DNA from: a virus
Reading direction: 5' to 3' (one strand)
Length of the DNA: 37,011 nucleotides
IMG/VR virus record: IMGVR_UViG_3300030430_004280
Span: 311 to 37,321 of that record
The notes beneath the pieces were generated by a model. That model ran no database searches. It saw only the letters and a program-made list of their open reading frames with translations, and was not told the origin of the DNA. A program made the translations under genes and the position numbers. Positions 26,309 to 34,042 of this stretch are shown in pieces (position 1 is the stretch's first letter; each line of letters begins with the position of its first letter).

Positions 26309-28890
26309 TAATATCCTCCGTACCCACCACCACTGCTAGGTGTGCTTGGTGGAGTTGAATCACCAGAATCAGTTTCCGAAGAAGTTGAAGTATTAGTGTT
26401 AGTGTTAGTGGTTGATGTATCCATCGTAGGAGTGGTTGTAGTTGTAGTTGCAGTTGTAGTAGTTGTAGTGGTCGATTCGGTAACAATGATTGGTTCTTCT
26501 GTAGTTTGTTCAGTTGAGTCCACAACTTCTGGTGATTCAGTAGTAGTGGTGGTAGGTGATGAAACTACTGGTCTTCCTAGACTTTCTTCTATTGTATCAT
26601 AAATTATTGAATCTGTCTCGCTATGTGTTGCTCCAGTCATCTTTAATCCATTTGACATCACATGATAAGGCCCAGAATACTCAACTCCATTTACATATCC
26701 AACAACTTCTTTATTATCACCAATACAATCAACAACACTGACAATACCAATAAGAGTTTTTCTCTGCTCAGATCCAACATCAGTTTTAGTTAGACCCTTG
26801 GATCTCATAACAGGTATCAGTTCAGCACCAACTCCATTTTCTGAATTAACTATAAGAACTGGGGGAGTATTAAACTCTCTTAATATATTTGGAGGGAAAT
26901 TAACACCTGCGATACATCCACTTGGTGTTGTAATAATAGGTATGTTAGTTACATCTTCTCCATCTTCTCCATCTTCAATTCCCTCGAAGGTAATTGTATC
27001 TCCAGGATCGTATCCAATACCTGGTTTTGATATGAATACGTCTGTGATTTCACCAACTATATTAGTTGAAATTCCAACATCAGAACCACCAAGACAATAT
27101 CCAAACCCAGCTGAGAGAATTACAACACTAACAATTGATCCATCTTTTACAATTGGTTTTACATTTGCACCAGATCCGTTTCCAGTATTATCAATTATTG
27201 TAATTTGTGTATCTGTGTCATATCCACTTCCACCATTTATCACTTCAACTGAAAATATTCTATTACTGTTGCCAACTATAATAAGCAACTCTGCTCCTGA
27301 TCCAGATCCAATAACCACATAATCAGGTGGTATACATTTTGGATAGATAAATCCTGGTCTTCTTGGAATAATATCAATCTGTGATGGTGGGTTATCATTA
27401 ATTCTGTTACAATCTTCAAAAAGAAAATCACCATCACCAAAGATAGTTAGTCCATCCATCGCATCATCACCAGGATCATTTCCAAAAAATCTACGAATTC
27501 CTCCTCCACGACCAGCATTTATAAGACTCGAAGAAAGTCCTGATAACACATTTACTTTATCCATCATACTACCAAAATTATCAGGTGGTGCCAATGTCGT
27601 ACCAATATCAGATGCGAACTTACTTGGTTTTCCACATGGTTCAATATTACATCCTTCAAGAAAAGCTAATATCTTGCTTGCTAAATTACTTGCACTTCGA
27701 AAAATATTCTTAATTGAATCAAATCCACCAACTAACCAATTCAATCCACTCATGATTGTTCCAAGTAAACCCTCTAAAACACTAAACATTTTTGAGAATA
27801 TACCCCCAACAAATTGTTCAATCGCACAAATTGCAGCATTGAGTATATTTCCAAGAAGATTCTTGAACATATTCTTGATAAAATCACCAATCATATCTAG
27901 AGCTTTGTTAAAGGCACAGTTAATTAAATCTGTAATTGATCCTCCACTTTTTTTTGCTGCCTTTTCCTTAAACAATCCTGTTGGGTCGTTTTTCTTTATG
28001 TCTCCAACTAAATTTTTAAATTTTTTATTAACCTTCTTCATCAAACCTATCTTCATCTCATTCATGGTTGCTCTCGTGACACTAGCAACTTCATTTTTTA
28101 TAAATGCAAGTTCTGCTTGCATGTCAACTACTGAGTTTGTTATTGGATCAATCCAGGCATCACCTGCTTGTTCAAGTCCTTGAGCCCCTTTAATAAAATC
28201 CTGCACCAACTGACTAATTCTTCCAATAGAATTATTCTCACAAGGAGTAAAATTTTCAGATGTTGAATTTGTTTTTCCTTGAAAAGTTTTATCAGCATTA
28301 TCTTGTGATTTAACAATTTGTCTAGTGTCTTTATCTCCTTTGGTTATACTCGTGTTATTCTTCTTTCCAGAGTCAGTTTTCTTTGGATTTTCAGTTATTT
28401 GAAGATTATTAGGGCCTGCAGGTTGAGCAGAATTTGGTCTTGTGTATGCTTCAAAAGATTCAAATCCACTACTCTTTCGGGAAGCAATCTCAGATGCCTT
28501 ATAAGTATTTTTTACGTTATCATACTTAGGAAAAAGTCCCATCACCACTGGTTGTTGGGCATCCTCTCCATCCAGAAAGAAACCAAGGACTCTTTCACCA
28601 CCAACTAAAGTTAAACTTTCCGATAGTCCACCTTGACCACTTCCAGAATACGGATCTGCCAAGACTTCTGCCCACGGTAAATCATCATCTGGAAGGATGT
28701 TTCCTTCTGGATCAAAAGGGTGATACCCTACAATTCTAACTTTGACTCTTGCTGGTTTTGAACCACTGTTTCGAATGTTCGCATTTACATCTCTCCAAGA
28801 TTGTGGAGGAGCAACTTGACCTATCCACCATACAAATCCATCTCTTCCAATCGAATTGACTTTACCAAGAGTAGCTAACTGATCAATCAT
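26308..28890 (-). CDS. 5: gp5-type baseplate hub protein, OB-fold, no lysozyme domain, 860 aa
   Basis: Residues 1-125 look like the gp5 OB-fold: FVWWIGQVAPPQSW, VRIVGYHPFDPEGN, LPWAEVLADPYSGSGQGG, GERVLGFFLDGEDAQQPVVMG. In T4 this domain closes the hub below gp27. No lysozyme-like E/D/T arrangement follows. Instead residues about 235-415 are long hydrophobic and amphipathic helices (CAFNKALDMIGDFIKNMFKN, IFSKMFSVLEGLLGTIMSGL). Residues about 540-640 carry G-x-GY beta repeats (VEVINGGSGYDTDTQI, SAGFGY). Near 740-765 is GLKMTGATHSE and IIYDTIEESL, then a Thr-rich tract and the end GGGYGGY. The ATG overlaps the CP12-like gene stop. The needle follows as a separate gene. Confidence 0.75.
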   Translation of the reverse strand: MIDQLATLGKVNSIGRDGFVWWIGQVAPPQSWRDVNANIRNSGSKPARVKVRIVGYHPFDPEGNILPDDDLPWAEVLADPYSGSGQGGLSESLTLVGGERVLGFFLDGEDAQQPVVMGLFPKYDNVKNTYKASEIASRKSSGFESFEAYTRPNSAQPAGPNNLQITENPKKTDSGKKNNTSITKGDKDTRQIVKSQDNADKTFQGKTNSTSENFTPCENNSIGRISQLVQDFIKGAQGLEQAGDAWIDPITNSVVDMQAELAFIKNEVASVTRATMNEMKIGLMKKVNKKFKNLVGDIKKNDPTGLFKEKAAKKSGGSITDLINCAFNKALDMIGDFIKNMFKNLLGNILNAAICAIEQFVGGIFSKMFSVLEGLLGTIMSGLNWLVGGFDSIKNIFRSASNLASKILAFLEGCNIEPCGKPSKFASDIGTTLAPPDNFGSMMDKVNVLSGLSSSLINAGRGGGIRRFFGNDPGDDAMDGLTIFGDGDFLFEDCNRINDNPPSQIDIIPRRPGFIYPKCIPPDYVVIGSGSGAELLIIVGNSNRIFSVEVINGGSGYDTDTQITIIDNTGNGSGANVKPIVKDGSIVSVVILSAGFGYCLGGSDVGISTNIVGEITDVFISKPGIGYDPGDTITFEGIEDGEDGEDVTNIPIITTPSGCIAGVNFPPNILREFNTPPVLIVNSENGVGAELIPVMRSKGLTKTDVGSEQRKTLIGIVSVVDCIGDNKEVVGYVNGVEYSGPYHVMSNGLKMTGATHSETDSIIYDTIEESLGRPVVSSPTTTTTESPEVVDSTEQTTEEPIIVTESTTTTTTTATTTTTTPTMDTSTTNTNTNTSTSSETDSGDSTPPSTPSSGGGYGGY
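26315..26560 (-). repeat. Thr/Ser low-complexity tract at the 3' end of the gp5-like gene
   Basis: Near-periodic ACTACAACT-type triplets encode a Thr-rich run, then Asn/Thr and Ser/Pro stretches, ending GGGYGGY. The DNA is close to a trinucleotide microsatellite, so its length may vary among relatives. The last Gly-Gly codons form the GGAGG ribosome site for the needle gene. Confidence 0.7.
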
Positions 28891-29117
28891 TAGTCGTCAT
28901 ATACTAGACACTCAGGTTCATCGGGGTGCATCTCACAGAATAATTCTAAAACGTTTGGATCATGATGATCACCTGCTTCAATCTCGTCGTGATGATGATC
29001 TGCATATACTTCGAGTTCATGCAACTCCTCAAGCATATGTCTTTTCATTGGTTCAGAAGTAGTTGGATCGGCAAGAACTTCCTTGTCGTGTTCGATGTGT
29101 TCTTCTATGCTTTTCAT
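28890..29117 (-). CDS. Small acidic His-rich protein with CP12-like C-terminus, 75 aa
   Basis: The protein is 75 aa and strongly acidic, with a His-rich middle (ADHHHDEIEAGDHHD). Its end, FCEMHPDEPECLVYDD, has two cysteines spaced C-x8-C with P-D at the centre and EC-x-VYDD after. This is the arrangement of the C-terminal redox loop and tail of CP12, the small protein that binds GAPDH and phosphoribulokinase in the Calvin cycle. The N-terminal cysteine pair and AWD-x-VEEL core of CP12 are absent; LEELHELEVY is at best a remnant. It lies between the gp27-like and gp5-like hub genes and overlaps the latter by one base. AGAGGT sits six bases before the ATG, and a near-consensus late box lies 24 bases upstream. 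It could be a moonlighting host-metabolism protein or a virion protein with convergent sequence. Confidence 0.7.
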   Translation of the reverse strand: MKSIEEHIEHDKEVLADPTTSEPMKRHMLEELHELEVYADHHHDEIEAGDHHDPNVLELFCEMHPDEPECLVYDD

Positions 29118-29140
29118 TTTTTTACCTCTATGTACACTTT

Positions 29141-29148
29141 TATTTAGT
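29141..29148 (-). promoter_or_regulatory. Weak late-promoter candidate ACTAAATA
   Basis: Read on the minus strand, this differs at one position from NATAAATA. It lies in the only sizeable gap (50 bases) of the hub block, 23 bases upstream of the CP12-like gene. The single mismatch and AT-rich context keep confidence low. Confidence 0.3.
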
Positions 29149-29167
29149 TATGTTAAAGGAAAGATAA

Positions 29168-30550
29168 TCACGAATTTACTGGATAAGCACTCGCATAACC
29201 ATAAGAGTCACGAATTAAATTTAAAGAACTAAAAGATGCATTTGGTTGTATGTGATGATTTAATCTTGAAATTAAATAGTTTCCACTCATACTTTGGTCT
29301 ATTCCTTTAGACTTTCCCATAGACAATTCTGGAAAGGTTAAATTTATTATATCACCTACTTTTAAATTTGTATTACATGGAACTTGAATATTTAATGATT
29401 GAGAAAATAGTGCGTTATATCTTGATATTGCTTTTGCCTGATCTACTGGATCCATTCCTGACGCTTCTAATCCATCACTACCAATACCAACTGTTCCATG
29501 ATCAGATACTCTAGTATATAATCTACTAATATGATCCTCAAGTCCTTTGGGAACTGGAAGTGCATCATCATCATTGTCATCGTTACCTCCTAACGTGTCT
29601 TCGTTTACCTGTTTTCCTAATTTATATTCAATTTGAGAAAATTTTTGCTCCAATGAATCATAAAATACAGTTAAACTAGCATACTGGCCAGTAGATAATG
29701 CTTTTCTTATGTCTGTTGATTTGTTTAAATGAAAAAATATCATGCTAAGATTCTCACTTAATTTATCCGAACTTTCTGCTCCTCCTTGTCCTCTATAAAA
29801 ATAACTATAAACTGCTTTTTGACTATTACTTTTTAATGTCGTTGATCTAACTAGGGACGTAATACTTTTGAAATTAAATCCCTCTCTATTTTCATAAAAT
29901 AAAAATCCAGCAGTTCCTGTTCCCTGTGCAGTATTCCCGTCACCAGAAACACCTTGTTTAGATCCACCACCTATTGATTTTGGACATAACCATTCAATTG
30001 TATAAAAAGGTTTACGATTATTTCCAATAAATGAGTAAGTATTATCAGTCTCTTCGATGTTTTTATCTAATATTTTATCTGGATTTACATTCATCACATG
30101 AGGCCCTAGTATTTGTCGAATATGTTTATCAATACTTTGAGACTTAAATTTAAATTGACATCTTGATGTTTCATTTTTAAAAAACTCTAAGGAAGTTATA
30201 TTCAATACGAAATCTTGTGCTTGTGATGGTTGACTTAAATCTGATACTTTGTAGACATATAATTCACCTGAATCTGGAACTATATTTGCACCATCTAACT
30301 CTCCAAAAGTAACAGTTGTTCCACCAACATCTACACTAAAAGCAATCATCTCTCCACCACGAATCGGAACGTTTGCAATATAATTAAATTCCGATCTAAT
30401 TCTCATTTTCATTGTGATCACTGGACTAAGTAAATCCTCAAAGTATTCTGTTTGTATGAGATGACTTGATAAATCAATTGCTTTTTTTCCAGACTTAGGT
30501 GACTGGATTGAAACATAATTATACTTGAGTGCTGATACTGAGATTGCCAT
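29168..30550 (-). CDS. gp27-like baseplate hub protein, 460 aa
   Basis: This is a probable trimeric hub protein linking the tail tube to the gp5-type spike. The N-terminal part (SHLIQTEYFEDLLSPVITMK, then IRSEFNYIANVPIRGGEM) and the central FLFYENREGFNFKSITSLV near residues 217-235 match what I know of hub proteins of the gp27/tail-hub fold in myoviruses. T4 gp27 is about 391 aa; this one is somewhat longer. The C-terminal segment (CNTNLKVGDIINLTFPELS ... GNYLISRLNHHI) fits the hub's last beta domain: solvent-exposed loops then a strand pair. Gene order also fits: after tape-measure-like genes, before the gp5-like protein. The start is directly adjacent to the preceding stop (TAAATG) with no strong Shine-Dalgarno, suggesting coupling. 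Confidence 0.7.
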   Translation of the reverse strand: MAISVSALKYNYVSIQSPKSGKKAIDLSSHLIQTEYFEDLLSPVITMKMRIRSEFNYIANVPIRGGEMIAFSVDVGGTTVTFGELDGANIVPDSGELYVYKVSDLSQPSQAQDFVLNITSLEFFKNETSRCQFKFKSQSIDKHIRQILGPHVMNVNPDKILDKNIEETDNTYSFIGNNRKPFYTIEWLCPKSIGGGSKQGVSGDGNTAQGTGTAGFLFYENREGFNFKSITSLVRSTTLKSNSQKAVYSYFYRGQGGAESSDKLSENLSMIFFHLNKSTDIRKALSTGQYASLTVFYDSLEQKFSQIEYKLGKQVNEDTLGGNDDNDDDALPVPKGLEDHISRLYTRVSDHGTVGIGSDGLEASGMDPVDQAKAISRYNALFSQSLNIQVPCNTNLKVGDIINLTFPELSMGKSKGIDQSMSGNYLISRLNHHIQPNASFSSLNLIRDSYGYASAYPVNS

Positions 30551-32350
30551 TTATTTACTAAGTTTATATTCAATTTGATCCGCAAGTGGATTTCGTAAAT
30601 CTACTGGAACAAAACTTGCTTTCTTTCCTCCAGTTGTTTTGTTTCTAATACCAGATCCTCTTTTGTTATTGTTAGTGGTTTGTGGTACAACTACAATATT
30701 TTGATTATTAGAATTTCCTCCTGTGATTGAAGTTTTTGCTGCTGCTTCTTTCAATTCTTTAATTTTTAAATTTCTATTGATTTCTTTTTGTCTTATCATA
30801 TCATTTGAAACTCCAAACAATGGAGCTGATGATTTTGATCTTGTAACAAAATATTTTAACTTTTCTGGATTATTCCTATAAACAGCATTGTTAATTGCTA
30901 TGAAGAAATCTTGAACCGTAGTAGACACATTATCTCCTGGTCTTAGAAATAAATCATAAAATGATTGACCAACAAAGAATAAATCAACAAAAAATAATCC
31001 TGTTTTTGTTTTTGATTTAAATAATGCTTTTGCAAAGTCTTTATTAACAGATTTTAAAATTTTTGAACCAAATTTTGTAACGCTTGAACCAGCACTAAGT
31101 AAAGATCTAAAAGGTCTCTCTATTATTTGTCTTGTTAATGGAGTTGGCCCAGTTTTTAACATATTTGGTGTAAATGCTTTGAATGGTCTTAAATTAAAAA
31201 ATCCTTTTTTACCTGATTTAAAAGCACTATCTGAATATGTTACCTGTGAAAAATCATCCTTAATTAAATCTTTTAGTTTTGCATTATTTTCATCTGGAAA
31301 TCTAACATTTCTACCTTTATTGTAGAAGTTCATAAACCTTTTAAAGATATTAGGTTTAACCGTTGTCTTACTTTTGTTTTTAAGAATTTCCTCTGCAGAT
31401 CTAAGGTCAGAAGTCTTTTCTAAACTTTCAAAAGCTTTTTGTATAGAGACATAATAAGTTTTTTCAGCAAATGATAAATCACCAAACCTACGAAATACAT
31501 TATTACTATCTCTAAAAAGAGGTATACCATCAGTATTCATGAAAACTTGCTTTGACTTTTTTAAAATTTCTAAGGTTTTATCTGATATTATAATATTTGG
31601 ATTAAATCCTTCTTGACTTAATTTTTTATTAATATTTTTTCCTCTTTCAAATATTTTATTAATATCAATTTTATTCATATTAACTTTTCCACTTCCATCT
31701 TTACCATAATTTTTTCCAAACTTTTGTGCCAGTCTTCCTTTAGTGCCTCCAGTTGGGCCCTGTTTACCTTGATTTTTGTCTATAGTTGCTGTGCTTGACT
31801 TTTTTGTGTTAGTTGTGTTACCACCAACTTCAGAAGTAGTGGTAGTGGTTCGAGTATTTTCTGCCTCTCCATACCTAAAAGTACCAGATTCAAGTGTTGT
31901 TGCATTTGCTGCTGAACCAAACTTAATATTTTTAAAAGGATTTTTATTAAATAAAGGAAATTTTTTAAATCCTCTAGTACTAATATTTGTTGATTTTCCA
32001 AAATCTTCAAGTTGTTTGAGACCATCACCTCCTTTTTTACTTTTTTCAACTCGTCCAATCATAAATTTATCAATTCCAAATCCCTCTTCCTTAACTTCTT
32101 TAACTTCCTTCTCATCTTCACCACCACCAAATCCAGCACCAAGAATACCAACTAAACCAAGCAAACCTAAACCAAAAAGATTCATACCTTTCTTTTTGGA
32201 TTTTATTTCAGATCTTTTTGGTATTTTTATGTTCTTTAACTCTTTAGTTTCTTTTTCAATAAACTTCAATAACTTATTAAAATCAGATTTTCTCTGAAAT
32301 TTTAATGTCGATATAGTTGGTTTACTTATAGTTGCTTTTATTTTTTTCAT
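30551..32350 (-). CDS. Putative tape-measure/hub protein with one membrane segment, 599 aa
   Basis: Very basic N-terminus (MKKIKATISKPTISTLKFQR), then a Gly/Leu-rich hydrophobic segment at residues 56-77 (MNLFGLGLLGLVGILGAGFG) flanked by KKK and acidic residues. The middle is Lys/Asn-rich and helical; a second, weaker hydrophobic stretch (TGLFFVDLFFVGQSFYDLFL) is near residue 450. Its length is close to T4 gp29 (590 aa), the tape measure/hub protein, and it lies between the chaperone-like and gp27-like genes. Tape measures commonly carry membrane segments. I cannot see a direct sequence match to gp29, so this is inference from position, size and composition. Start lies four bases after the preceding stop; no strong ribosome site. 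Confidence 0.6.
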   Translation of the reverse strand: MKKIKATISKPTISTLKFQRKSDFNKLLKFIEKETKELKNIKIPKRSEIKSKKKGMNLFGLGLLGLVGILGAGFGGGEDEKEVKEVKEEGFGIDKFMIGRVEKSKKGGDGLKQLEDFGKSTNISTRGFKKFPLFNKNPFKNIKFGSAANATTLESGTFRYGEAENTRTTTTTSEVGGNTTNTKKSSTATIDKNQGKQGPTGGTKGRLAQKFGKNYGKDGSGKVNMNKIDINKIFERGKNINKKLSQEGFNPNIIISDKTLEILKKSKQVFMNTDGIPLFRDSNNVFRRFGDLSFAEKTYYVSIQKAFESLEKTSDLRSAEEILKNKSKTTVKPNIFKRFMNFYNKGRNVRFPDENNAKLKDLIKDDFSQVTYSDSAFKSGKKGFFNLRPFKAFTPNMLKTGPTPLTRQIIERPFRSLLSAGSSVTKFGSKILKSVNKDFAKALFKSKTKTGLFFVDLFFVGQSFYDLFLRPGDNVSTTVQDFFIAINNAVYRNNPEKLKYFVTRSKSSAPLFGVSNDMIRQKEINRNLKIKELKEAAAKTSITGGNSNNQNIVVVPQTTNNNKRGSGIRNKTTGGKKASFVPVDLRNPLADQIEYKLSK

Positions 32351-32354
32351 TTTA

Positions 32355-33845
32355 TTAAACTATACCAAGAGTTACTGCATTCATTTGAGATAAATGATTA
32401 TCACCATTAATATTTGAGTGAATAGCAACTGATGGGCCATCTATAAGTCCACCAGTATCATTTCTTTCTAAATTACCTCCTCCTCCATTGCCCATAGGTA
32501 ACATTGCCACCTGTGGGCCTGATTTAGGCATTACATTTGAAGACACATTTCTATTATAATTTCTTTTTCTTAACAAATTCAATTTTGTTCTATTTTGTTG
32601 AGATTTAGGTTTACTATCAATTAAAATTTGATCATATACATTTTTTGATGATGGCGTATAATTTTTTTCAAGTTCTTTTAGTATTTCTTCATTATCAATA
32701 TTTGATGGATCAACAATCGCATCAAGAAAATTAAGAATTTCCCTTGCTTGAATTGCTTCGTTTACATCATTCTGTGTCTGAATTCCACCAGCAGTAGATT
32801 TATTTGATTCCAGTCCCATCTGATAGAATGCTCTTGCATCATTAATATCCTCTTCATCTTTAAATCGACCAAGAACTTTTTTAATCTCTTGTAATTTTTG
32901 ATTCCTATCTAATTTTCTAAAATCTATTGCTTTACCAAATTTATCTGTAGAAAATTTCCCTCTATCACTTACTGATTCTTTAATCTGCTTTGAGAATATA
33001 TTTAATGGGAATGGTATATTATCTAATGGGTTTTCTCCAGTTTTTAATTGTTTAATTCTATTTTCAAGTAACTTTATTGCTTCAGGATCATCTGTATTAT
33101 TTTTCTTTTTTGCTTTCTCTTCAGAAAGAAGATTTTCTAATCTTCCTATTTCATTTTCATTTGCTTTTGCAGTTGCATCCATTAAATTCAAGGGACTATC
33201 TTTTCTAGTTGTCAATTCTTCCACGTCTTTTTTTATTCTATCATCACTTAGTTCTTCTAATTCTAAAGTTTGTGTTGTTTTAAATTTGCGATTAATATAA
33301 TTTTCTATCATACCATCCACTAATTCTCTAAAACCACTTGCTTTCTTTTTTAAAAAACTTATAATTTCTTTCCTATACGTAAACAATAGAGTTCCAATGG
33401 CACCTGCACCTAAAAGTCCCAAAAATCCAAGAATAATTGGATTAGTAAAGAAACTAATTGTTCCGAGTATTGAACCTATAGCACCAAACAATCCACCAAA
33501 CAGTCCCCCTCTTTTTTTAGCACCTCCTTTTCCAATTGATTTCATATTTTCTGCAACTTCCTTTCTTAAAATTTTAGCAATTTCAAAAGTTTCAACTAAG
33601 GAATCTCTAATTGTTTTTAAACTTTTTTGTAAAATTTTTGTAGTTTTTTTAGATCCAAAGAATTCAATAAAGTTCATACTAAATTTTTGATTTTTAGATA
33701 TTCCAGATGAACTTGGTGTTTGTGCTACATTTGATATTGCCCTTGTAGTTGTCCTCAAATTTCTAACACTATTTCTTGCAGCAGAAAATAAACCTGCACT
33801 CGCAGTCTTCATTATTCTTCTAGGTGCAATTGTTGGTGTAAACAT
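32355..33845 (-). CDS. Putative tape-measure-like structural protein, two membrane segments, 496 aa
   Basis: Basic N-terminal 110 residues (Arg/Lys-rich, predicted helical) are followed by a Gly-rich hydrophobic block at residues 113-157 (GGLFGGLFGAIGSILGTISF, PIILGFLGLLGAGAIGTLLF), room for two membrane helices. The remainder is a charged helical region (LEELSDDRIKKDVEELTTRK, RLENLLSEEKAKKK) and a Gly-rich end (GPQVAMLPMGNGGGGNLERN). The layout parallels the 599-aa neighbour (basic start, Gly/Leu membrane block, charged helices), so the two may share ancestry or function. Its start overlaps the stop of the 55-codon gene (TAATG, 33847-33843). It follows the proposed chaperone pair, the place where tape-measure genes sit in many phages. 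Confidence 0.6.
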   Translation of the reverse strand: MFTPTIAPRRIMKTASAGLFSAARNSVRNLRTTTRAISNVAQTPSSSGISKNQKFSMNFIEFFGSKKTTKILQKSLKTIRDSLVETFEIAKILRKEVAENMKSIGKGGAKKRGGLFGGLFGAIGSILGTISFFTNPIILGFLGLLGAGAIGTLLFTYRKEIISFLKKKASGFRELVDGMIENYINRKFKTTQTLELEELSDDRIKKDVEELTTRKDSPLNLMDATAKANENEIGRLENLLSEEKAKKKNNTDDPEAIKLLENRIKQLKTGENPLDNIPFPLNIFSKQIKESVSDRGKFSTDKFGKAIDFRKLDRNQKLQEIKKVLGRFKDEEDINDARAFYQMGLESNKSTAGGIQTQNDVNEAIQAREILNFLDAIVDPSNIDNEEILKELEKNYTPSSKNVYDQILIDSKPKSQQNRTKLNLLRKRNYNRNVSSNVMPKSGPQVAMLPMGNGGGGNLERNDTGGLIDGPSVAIHSNINGDNHLSQMNAVTLGIV

Positions 33846-34012
33846 TATTGTTGCATTTTTGAATTTTCCTCATCAATGTATTGATTTAATAATCCAACAT
33901 AGATGTCTCTTTCCCAAGGCATCATATTTTCAATTTCAGTTAAAGAGTATTTATGGTGCTGCATCAAAGCAAAGTTAAGTTTAAAGTATGACTCAAGATC
34001 AATATGAGCCAT
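33845..34012 (-). CDS. 55-codon ORF downstream of gp26-like gene; probable -1 frameshift extension
   Basis: This short gene is 55 aa: MAHIDLESYFKLNFALMQHH, then a helix, then MMPWERDIYVGLL and an acidic end. The MPWER-x-x-Y block resembles short second-frame segments of tail assembly chaperones, where P-W-E-R/Y patterns are frequent. It begins two bases after the TAG of the gp26-like gene and its stop overlaps the next ATG, so it fills the gap exactly. Its frame is -1 relative to the gp26-like frame, and a slippery heptamer precedes it. It may therefore be made as a C-terminal extension (about 298-aa fusion), as a free peptide through coupled initiation, or both. No good ribosome site lies at the usual distance before its ATG: the GGAGG is 25 bases away. 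Confidence 0.75.
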   Translation of the reverse strand: MAHIDLESYFKLNFALMQHHKYSLTEIENMMPWERDIYVGLLNQYIDEENSKMQQ

Positions 34013-34042
34013 AACTACCCGAAAAAACTCGTTATACCCTCC
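33990..34042 (-). promoter_or_regulatory. Candidate programmed -1 ribosomal frameshift signal
   Basis: On the minus strand: GGAGGG at 34042-34037, nine bases, slippery heptamer T TTT TTC at 34027-34021 in the correct frame (AGT TTT TTC GGG TAG), a ten-base spacer, then a stem GGCTCA (34010-34005) / TGAGTC (33995-33990) with a nine-base loop. The zero-frame stop follows one codon after the heptamer. Slippage gives F-F-R-V-V-M and runs into the 55-codon frame. The layout matches the dnaX-type arrangement (Shine-Dalgarno, slip site, hairpin). Confidence 0.65.

Noticed and set aside
26430-26480. Triplet-like repeat as a CRISPR or regulatory array
   Set aside because: No spacer structure is present; it encodes a Thr-rich linker in the frame of the gp5-like gene.
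26277-26525. 82-codon minus-strand frame over the Thr tract, rich in Leu and Gln
   Set aside because: It is the out-of-frame reading of ACT/ACA triplets, with no start signal, and overlaps the strong needle gene start.
26798-27322. 174-codon open frame on the plus strand
   Set aside because: Antisense shadow of the G-x-GY region of the gp5-like gene; hydrophobic Ile/Pro/Ser composition is the expected artefact.
28890-29117. Calling the 75-aa gene a full CP12
   Set aside because: Only the C-terminal loop and tail fit; the N-terminal cysteine pair and the AWD-x-VEEL core are missing.
31776-32297. 173-codon open frame on the plus strand
   Set aside because: It mirrors the Lys/Gly-rich start of the 599-aa protein and has no ribosome site or promoter.
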